Shown here in pieces: positions 58,860 to 64,000 of a DNA stretch of 64,000 nt. The stretch is from Microbacterium flavescens (GTDB taxonomy: Bacteria; Actinomycetota; Actinomycetes; Actinomycetales; Microbacteriaceae), in NCBI RefSeq assembly GCF_018588945.1, contig NZ_JAFIWA010000003.1:372001-436000 (forward strand), in the 5' to 3' direction. Position 1 is the stretch's first letter; every line of letters begins with the position of its first letter. A model generated the notes under the pieces. It was not told the DNA's origin, searched no databases, and saw only the letters and a program-made list of their open reading frames with translations. The position numbers and the translations under genes were made by a program.

Positions 58860-59917
58860 AGCACGCCTCCCGTCATGGTCGATCCGCGACCGCCGTCGGA
58901 CGTGCCGAGCTCCTCGAACGCGCTGAGGCTGTTCGGACGGTCCATCACGCGATCGACGGCATCGAGGATGCGGTCGAGGTCGGGGATGAAGTGCTTCTCG
59001 AGCTTCGCAGGCGGATACGGGATGTCGTGCCCTGTGACGCGCTGCGGGGCGGCTTCGAGGTAGTTGAAGCACCGCTCGGTCACGCTGGCGATCAGCTCCG
59101 CTCCGACGCCGGCCTCGCGGGCGGCCTCGTGCGTGACGACGACGCGGCCGGTCTTGCGGACCGAGGCCGTCACCGTGCGGTAGTCGACCGGAGAGATCGA
59201 GCGCAGGTCGATGACCTCGATCGACACGCCGTCGTCCTCGGCCGCGGTCGCGGCATCCATCGCCGTCGCCACCTGCGAGCCGTAGGTGAGCAGCGTGACG
59301 TCGCTGCCCTCGCGCACGACGCGCGCCAGGCCCATCGGCGGGGCGTCGGCGAGGTCGACGTCGAGGTCGACCTCCCCCTTGGAGTGGTACAGCTTCTTGG
59401 GCTCGAAGTACACGACCGGGTCGTTCGACGCGATGGCCTGACGCAGCATGACGTACGCGTCCTGCGGATTGGAGACCGCGATGACACGCAGGCCCGACGT
59501 GTGCACGAAGTACGCCTCGGGCGACTCCGAGTGGTGCTCGGCGGCGCCCACGCCGCCCGCCCACGGGATGCGGATGGTGATCGGCATCCGCACGTTGCCG
59601 CGGGTGCGGTAGTGGAGCTTGGCCACCTGGCACACGATCTGGTCGAAGGCGGGGTAGACGAACCCGTCGAACTGGATCTCGACGACCGGGCGGTAGCCGC
59701 GCATCGCGAGGCCCACGGCGGTGCCCATGATGCCCGACTCGGCCAGCGGCGTGTCGACCACACGCTGAGCGCCGAACTCGTCCTGGAGTCCGTCGGTGAT
59801 GCGGAACACGCCGCCGAGCTTTCCGATGTCCTCGCCCATGACGAGCACCTTCGGGTCGTCGGCCATCGCGCGACGGAGACCTTCGTTGATGGCCTTGGCC
59901 ATGGTGAGCCGCGTCAT
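58856..59917 (-). CDS. 2-oxoacid dehydrogenase E1 beta subunit
   Basis: The 353-residue E1 beta has LTMAKAINEGLRRAMADDPK, VLVMGEDIGKLGGVFRIT, FDGFVYPAFDQIVCQVAKLH, and AAREAGVGAELIASVTERCF in the C-terminal transketolase domain. With E1 alpha it decarboxylates branched 2-oxoacids using thiamine diphosphate. It overlaps both E1 alpha and E2 genes by 4 bases. Confidence 0.95.
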   Translation of the reverse strand: MTRLTMAKAINEGLRRAMADDPKVLVMGEDIGKLGGVFRITDGLQDEFGAQRVVDTPLAESGIMGTAVGLAMRGYRPVVEIQFDGFVYPAFDQIVCQVAKLHYRTRGNVRMPITIRIPWAGGVGAAEHHSESPEAYFVHTSGLRVIAVSNPQDAYVMLRQAIASNDPVVYFEPKKLYHSKGEVDLDVDLADAPPMGLARVVREGSDVTLLTYGSQVATAMDAATAAEDDGVSIEVIDLRSISPVDYRTVTASVRKTGRVVVTHEAAREAGVGAELIASVTERCFNYLEAAPQRVTGHDIPYPPAKLEKHFIPDLDRILDAVDRVMDRPNSLSAFEELGTSDGGRGSTMTGGVL

Positions 59918-61044
59918 CGCGCCGCCCCCTCGTCCTCGGCCGCGAAGCCGTCGAGGTAGGCGCCGAACCACTCGCGCTGCTCTTCGAGGCCCGAGTGCGG
60001 TTCTGCGTACACGTTGTCGAGCACGGTGATCGCGTCGCGGGTCACCGCGCCCTGCGCGGCGGCGCGCACCTCGGCGGCCAGTGCGTCGGCATCCGCGGCG
60101 ACGGCCGCGGCGAAGTCGTCGCCGAACTCGCCCTGGGCGCGCAGGAGCGCCTCGATGCGCGCGAGCGGGTCGCGGCCCTTCCAGCGCTCGACCTCCTCCT
60201 TGTCGCGGTAGCGGGTCGGGTCGTCGGAGGTCGTGTGCGGCCCGATGCGGTACGTCACCGCCTCGATGAACGCGGGACCGTTGCCCTTGCGCGCGTTGTC
60301 GACCGCCCACCGCATCGCGGCGAGGCAGGCGAGAACGTCGTTGCCGTCGACACGCATGCTCGGGATGCCGAAGCCCGGCGCGCGGCCGGCGATCGGGAAC
60401 TTCGCCTGGACGGTGACGGGCTCGGAGATCGCCCACTGGTTGTTGCTGCACACGAACACGACCGGGGCGCCGTAGGAGGCGGCGAACACCATCGCCTCGT
60501 TGACGTCGCCCTGGCTGGAAGCGCCGTCGCCGAAGTAGGCCGCGGCGACCTGGTCGGTTCCATCGCGCTGGATGCCCATCGCGTAGCCCACCGCATGCAG
60601 CGACTGGGCTCCGATGATGATCTGCGGCGACGCCGTGTTGATGTCGTAGGGGTTGTAGGTCGAGTGCTCCTCGCCGCGCCAGGCGAGAACGTAGTCGGCG
60701 GGCTTCGCACCGCGTGCGAAGACCACGCCGGTCTCGCGGTAGCTCGGGAACGCGAAGTCGTCGGCGCGGAGGGCGCGGGCGGTGCCGATCTGCGTGGCCT
60801 CCTGGCCCTGGCACGGCGGCCACAGCGCGAGCTGGCCCTGACGCTGCAGGGCGATGCCCTCGCTGTCGATGCGCCGCAGCAGCACCATGTCGCGGTAGAG
60901 CGCGCGCAGGGCGGCGGCATCCACATCCGCGACCCAGCGGTCCAGCTCCGGATCGGCGATGCGCTCGCCGTCGGGGGTCACCAGCCGAGCGACGTCTTCG
61001 GTGTCGGTCGCCAGTTCGGCGGTCGGGTTCAGTGTGTGCGTCAT
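59914..61044 (-). CDS. 2-oxoacid dehydrogenase E1 alpha subunit (thiamine diphosphate-dependent)
   Basis: The 376-residue E1 alpha has MVLLRRIDSEGIALQRQGQL, WPPCQGQEATQIGTARALR, the thiamine-diphosphate motif AAAYFGDGASSQGDVNEAMV with VFVCSNNQWAISEPV, and the phosphorylation-loop region TYRIGPHTTSDDPTRYRDKE. These fit the branched-chain 2-oxoacid type. ATG 61044 is chosen because GAGGAG lies 8 bases upstream; a second ATG at 61050 is too close to it. It is the first gene of the operon, divergent from an Lrp-type regulator. Confidence 0.94.
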   Translation of the reverse strand: MTHTLNPTAELATDTEDVARLVTPDGERIADPELDRWVADVDAAALRALYRDMVLLRRIDSEGIALQRQGQLALWPPCQGQEATQIGTARALRADDFAFPSYRETGVVFARGAKPADYVLAWRGEEHSTYNPYDINTASPQIIIGAQSLHAVGYAMGIQRDGTDQVAAAYFGDGASSQGDVNEAMVFAASYGAPVVFVCSNNQWAISEPVTVQAKFPIAGRAPGFGIPSMRVDGNDVLACLAAMRWAVDNARKGNGPAFIEAVTYRIGPHTTSDDPTRYRDKEEVERWKGRDPLARIEALLRAQGEFGDDFAAAVAADADALAAEVRAAAQGAVTRDAITVLDNVYAEPHSGLEEQREWFGAYLDGFAAEDEGAAR

Positions 61045-61145
61045 CGCCATCACTCCTCGGTGCAACCCTCCCTCGTGAGGAGGGGGCGTCGTGGTCGACC
61101 GGCAGCTTCGCCGGCTAGCCCGAGAATACGTCGGCATCGCACCTC

Positions 61146-61172
61146 GCTCAAGCAACTGCGCTCTGCTTGAGC
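61146..61172. promoter_or_regulatory. Inverted repeat, probable Lrp-type operator
   Basis: GCTCAAGCA (61146-61154) and TGCTTGAGC (61164-61172) are perfect complements separated by 9 bases. The site lies between the divergent Lrp and E1 alpha genes. A TTGACA hexamer at 61176-61181 abuts it, pointing to the Lrp gene. Confidence 0.75.
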
Positions 61173-61218
61173 ATGTTGACAACTAACCCCGGGTCAAACC
61201 GTGCTAACGTTTCGCACT

Positions 61219-61692
61219 ATGAGTGCCCTCGATCATGTCGACCTGGAGCTCCTCGCCGCCCTCTCGGCCGACCCGCGAGCCACCGTCGTCGCGCTCGCCG
61301 AACGACTCGGACTCTCCCGCAACACGGTCCAGGCGCGCATGGCCCGACTCGAGCGCTCCGGCGTGTTCCTGTCGTACGAGCGGGCGATCTCCTCATCGTC
61401 GCTCGGGTATCCGATCGAGGCCTTCATCAGCGTCATCGTGCGGCAGGCCGACCTCCCGCGGATCACCGCGGAACTCGCGCGAGTCCCCGAGATCGTGCAG
61501 GCGCACGGCCTCTCGGGGCAGGTCGACCTGCTCGTCCGCGTGGCGTGCCGCGACACCCAGCACCTCTTCGACACCGACGCGCGCATCCTGGCGATCGAGG
61601 GCGTCGAGCGCACCGAGACATCGCTGGTCATGGGCGAGGTGATCCCCCATCGCGTGATGCCGCTCATGGAGCTCGCGCGCCGCGAGCCGTAG
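61219..61692 (+). CDS. bkdR: Lrp/AsnC-family regulator of the 2-oxoacid dehydrogenase operon
   Basis: The 157-residue protein has an N-terminal HTH (LLAALSADPRATVVALAERL, GLSRNTVQARMARLERSGVF) and a C-terminal RAM ligand domain (GYPIEAFISVIVRQADLPRI, VQAHGLSGQVDLLVRVACRD). It lies divergent from the E1/E2 operon, like BkdR-type regulators that sense branched-chain amino acids. The gene name is by context, not proof. Confidence 0.9.
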   Translation: MSALDHVDLELLAALSADPRATVVALAERLGLSRNTVQARMARLERSGVFLSYERAISSSSLGYPIEAFISVIVRQADLPRITAELARVPEIVQAHGLSGQVDLLVRVACRDTQHLFDTDARILAIEGVERTETSLVMGEVIPHRVMPLMELARREP

Positions 61693-61702
61693 ACGCGTTC
61701 GA

Positions 61703-62713
61703 TCAGGGCATGGTGACGGATGCCGCGACCGGCGCCGCCGGTGCGGCCAGCGCTCGGCGCAGGTCGTCGACCTTCACCAGGATCACGCCGGCCAGGATGA
61801 GCGCTCCGCCGGCGAATTGGATCGGCGCGGGCACCTCGGCTAGGAAGACCCACGCGAACCCGAGGGCGAACAGCACCTCCGACAGGCCGACGAACGAGGC
61901 CACGCGCGAGCCGATGCGGGGCACCGCCATCACGCCGAGGGCGTAGCCGAGCGTCGTGGCGATGCCGGCGACCCACAGCAGCGGGACGAACCACGGCACG
62001 GCGACGCCGGCCAGTTCGACGGTCACCTGCGGCGCCTCGAACGGCATCGCGCCCGTGAGGCACAGCACCGCCATGATCGCGGCGCCGACGAGCAGCCCGC
62101 TCGCGGCGAGGGCGAGCGGAGGCAGATCGTCGCCGGCGCGCTCCGAGATCACGAAGTAGGCGCACACGCACACGGCCGCCGCGAGGGCGAAGAGCGTGCC
62201 GAGGAGATCGAAGGACGCGCCCGAGATGTCGACGACGAGGACGAGTCCGGTGACCGCGACCGCCGATCCCCACAGCACCAGCCCGGACGGCGCCTTTCGG
62301 GTGCGCAGCCAGACGAAGCCGACCAGCATGACCGGAGCGAGGTACTGGATCAGCAGAGCGACGGCCACCGGCATCCGCTGCATCGCCGAGAAGAAGAAGA
62401 GCTGGCACCCCAGCACCGGCATCAGGCCGAACCCGAGGATCAGCCGCCAGTGCCGTCGCAGGAAGCGCGGGTTGCGCCGGATCGCGAGGAACACTGCCGG
62501 GGAGAGGATCAGCCCGGCCACTCCCATCCGTACGAGCAGGGCCGCGCCGAGCGACCAGCCGCTTTCGAGCAGAGGCTTGATGAACGGCCCGCTCGAGGAG
62601 AAGGCGAGCGCGGACGCGACGGCCATCAGCAGGCCGGTGGTGCGCAGTCGAGCGGATGCGGCGACCGGTGTGATCACCGGAAGGCACGCGGTCGAAACGG
62701 TCATGGGCGGCAT
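61703..62713 (-). CDS. EamA/DMT-superfamily transporter
   Basis: The 336-residue protein has ten membrane segments in two EamA repeats (LLMAVASALAFSSSGPFIKP, MQRMPVAVALLIQYLAPVML, then GYALGVMAVPRIGSRVASFV, GLSEVLFALGFAWVFLAEVP). DMT carriers of this type export amino acids or metabolites. It converges on the Lrp gene and diverges from the CGNR gene. An inner ATG at 62704 is an alternative start. Confidence 0.92.
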   Translation of the reverse strand: MPPMTVSTACLPVITPVAASARLRTTGLLMAVASALAFSSSGPFIKPLLESGWSLGAALLVRMGVAGLILSPAVFLAIRRNPRFLRRHWRLILGFGLMPVLGCQLFFFSAMQRMPVAVALLIQYLAPVMLVGFVWLRTRKAPSGLVLWGSAVAVTGLVLVVDISGASFDLLGTLFALAAAVCVCAYFVISERAGDDLPPLALAASGLLVGAAIMAVLCLTGAMPFEAPQVTVELAGVAVPWFVPLLWVAGIATTLGYALGVMAVPRIGSRVASFVGLSEVLFALGFAWVFLAEVPAPIQFAGGALILAGVILVKVDDLRRALAAPAAPVAASVTMP

Positions 62714-62778
62714 CCGACTGTCAGGAGCGAACTGTGCTTACACTGGTGACGGTATCGGAGAGGATGTCAGGAGTCAAC

Positions 62779-63333
62779 ATGGTTTTCATCCATGACACGA
62801 AGCGGACGCTCATGATGGTCGTCGACCTCGTCAACACGCTCCCCGGCTATGACGGCGACGACGCCCTGCAGACGACCGACGACCTGCGTGCATTCCTCGT
62901 CGCCAATCCGTACTCGGGATCGATCCGGCTCGACGAGGCAGAGGTCGCCGCGGTTCGCGACGTGCGCTCACGGCTGCGTGATCTGTGGGACGTGGACCGC
63001 GCCGGCGCGGTGCCCCTGGTCAACGCGATGCTCGCAGACGGCCGGGCCCTCCCCCGGCTCGTCATCCACGACGAGTACGACTGGCACATCCACGCCACGT
63101 CCGACGACTCGCCTCTCGCCACCCGCATGCTGGTCGAGTCGGCGATGGCCTTCGTCGACGTCATCCGCTCCGACGAGTACGGCCGCATCCGCGTGTGCGC
63201 AGCCGACGACTGCGACGCGGTCTACATCGACTACTCGAAGAACGGCTCCAAGCGATACTGCGACACCGGCAACTGCGGCAACCGCATGAACGTCATCGCA
63301 TACCGGGCCCGGAAGGCGCAAGAAACCGCGTGA
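62779..63333 (+). CDS. CGNR zinc-finger protein
   Basis: The 184-residue protein has an N-terminal ABATE-like stress domain (VVDLVNTLPGYDGDDALQTT, DEAEVAAVRDVRSRLRDLWD) and a C-terminal CGNR zinc finger (IRVCAADDCDAVYIDYSKNG, KRYCDTGNCGNRMNVIAYRA) with the four cysteines. Members act as putative DNA-binding regulators. CAGGAG lies just upstream of ATG 62779. Divergence from the DMT exporter suggests it may regulate that gene. Its last 41 bases overlap the converging hydrolase gene. Confidence 0.9.
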   Translation: MVFIHDTKRTLMMVVDLVNTLPGYDGDDALQTTDDLRAFLVANPYSGSIRLDEAEVAAVRDVRSRLRDLWDVDRAGAVPLVNAMLADGRALPRLVIHDEYDWHIHATSDDSPLATRMLVESAMAFVDVIRSDEYGRIRVCAADDCDAVYIDYSKNGSKRYCDTGNCGNRMNVIAYRARKAQETA

Positions 63334-64000
63334 TGGCGGTCGCGGCGGCCGCGGGCGTCTCGTAGTGGATCAGGTGACCGACGTCGTCGATCTCGACGAG
63401 CTCGGCATCGGGGAAGAGCGTCGCGAGATGCCGCTCCGCCTCGATCGGCGTGATGTCGTCGCGCACCGCTGCCACCAGCAGCGTCGGCTGCGCGATGCGC
63501 GGCGCGAACTCCCGGACGTCGTGCGACACCGAGGCGACGAAGGCGTCGTGCAGCACGTCGCGGTCGGCGAAGCGCGAGAAGTAGGTGTCGTGCTGGTCGT
63601 GGATGAAGCGCCGGAGAGCGGCATCCTTCGTCTTCGCCATCGACTCGCTCATGACGCGCACGATGAGCCCATTCCTCAGCAGCGCGTCGCCGACGCGCTG
63701 GGGAAGGCGGGCGCCCGCCCAGTAGTAGAGCACCGCGAGTCGCGTCAGGAGTCCGCGGGGTCCCTCGAGCGCGGGCGCGCCGATCGGGTTGACGAGGATC
63801 ACCCGTGGGGTGGTGAGGCCCGCCGCGACGGCCGCGGACACGACGATCGAGCCGAACGAGTGGCCCAGGATGACGGCACCCGGAGCCACGGCGGCAGCGA
63901 ACTCGCGAAGCCAGGCCGCGTAGGCGTCGATGTCGTGGCGCACACCGGGCAGCGGCGGCGTCTCGCCGAAGCCGGGGAGATCGGGTGAGATGACCCGCAC
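63293..64000 (-). CDS. Alpha/beta hydrolase, 5' part outside the window
   Basis: The visible 235 residues include SPDLPGFGETPPLPGVRHDI, the nucleophile elbow VILGHSFGSIVVSAAVA, an acid in VAAVRDDITPIEAERH and the catalytic His in IDDVGHLIHYETP, typical of a lipase- or esterase-like alpha/beta hydrolase. The N-terminal strand and oxyanion residues are beyond base 64000. The substrate is unknown. Confidence 0.88.
   Translation of the reverse strand: MRVISPDLPGFGETPPLPGVRHDIDAYAAWLREFAAAVAPGAVILGHSFGSIVVSAAVAAGLTTPRVILVNPIGAPALEGPRGLLTRLAVLYYWAGARLPQRVGDALLRNGLIVRVMSESMAKTKDAALRRFIHDQHDTYFSRFADRDVLHDAFVASVSHDVREFAPRIAQPTLLVAAVRDDITPIEAERHLATLFPDAELVEIDDVGHLIHYETPAAAATAITRFLAPSGPGMR

Noticed and set aside
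1..64000. CRISPR array or restriction and defence island
   Set aside because: No regularly spaced direct repeats and no nuclease, methylase or cas-type genes were seen. The DEAD/DEAH helicases are typical housekeeping actinobacterial types.

Overview
The window is high-GC actinobacterial DNA. Starts are often GTG, genes are tightly packed, and many neighbours overlap by 4 bases (ATGA or GTGA). RbpA, the PafB/PafC pair, a HelY-type helicase, an ANTAR response regulator and several small families seen mainly in actinobacteria (DUF6458, DUF6510) all point the same way. The overall gene set is most like Microbacteriaceae, probably Microbacterium; that genus call is inference.

Layout. 1-9.6 kb: partial tRNA-Leu(CAA), PdtaR-like antiterminator, thioesterase, DNA polymerase I, a DUF885 peptidase-like protein, a phosphoribosyltransferase, a flavin oxidoreductase, an MFS transporter and an SGNH hydrolase. 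9.6-15.4 kb: small accessory units, namely DUF2087/DHFR-like, a self-contained ArsR-SRPBCC operon with a clear promoter and operator, a pseudouridine catabolism pair, and DUF6458, GNAT and AraC genes. 15.4-20 kb: the only clearly mobile or variable region. It holds an intact tyrosine recombinase, a small HTH protein and a zinc-ribbon protein with a degenerate recombinase domain, all translationally coupled, followed by an unrecognised HTH gene and an unrecognised secreted protein. 20-29.7 kb: a kinase-like phosphotransferase, an AEC transporter, a three-gene molybdo-oxidoreductase/flavin reductase/DUF6510 operon, a membrane protein, an S9 peptidase with an SDR, an NfeD-stomatin-GDPD operon, and rbpA. 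29.7-42.9 kb: a housekeeping block (lnt, helY, tatC, tatA, pafC, pafB, FKBP lipoprotein, trmI, HAD, PAC2, uppP, M20 peptidase). It resembles the mycobacterial helY-pafB-proteasome-trmI neighbourhood, but no proteasome or pupylation gene lies between pafB and trmI. 42.9-50.4 kb: tRNA-Leu(GAG), an iron/manganese transporter fused to a ferritin-like domain, a helicase, a second SGNH hydrolase, an RNA methyltransferase, a sirtuin, a phosphatase and a DUF1801 protein.

50.4-61.7 kb is a catabolic island for branched acyl-CoAs. One minus-strand operon encodes acyl-CoA carboxylase beta and alpha, acyl-CoA dehydrogenase, a MaoC hydratase, a CitE-like lyase and a tiny helix-hairpin-helix protein. It diverges from a TetR regulator across a palindrome. 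Next to it a branched-chain 2-oxoacid dehydrogenase operon (E1 alpha, E1 beta, E2) diverges from an Lrp regulator across a perfect 9-bp inverted repeat. Together they would oxidise branched 2-oxoacids to acyl-CoAs and break these down further. The window ends with a DMT exporter, a CGNR zinc-finger regulator and a truncated alpha/beta hydrolase.
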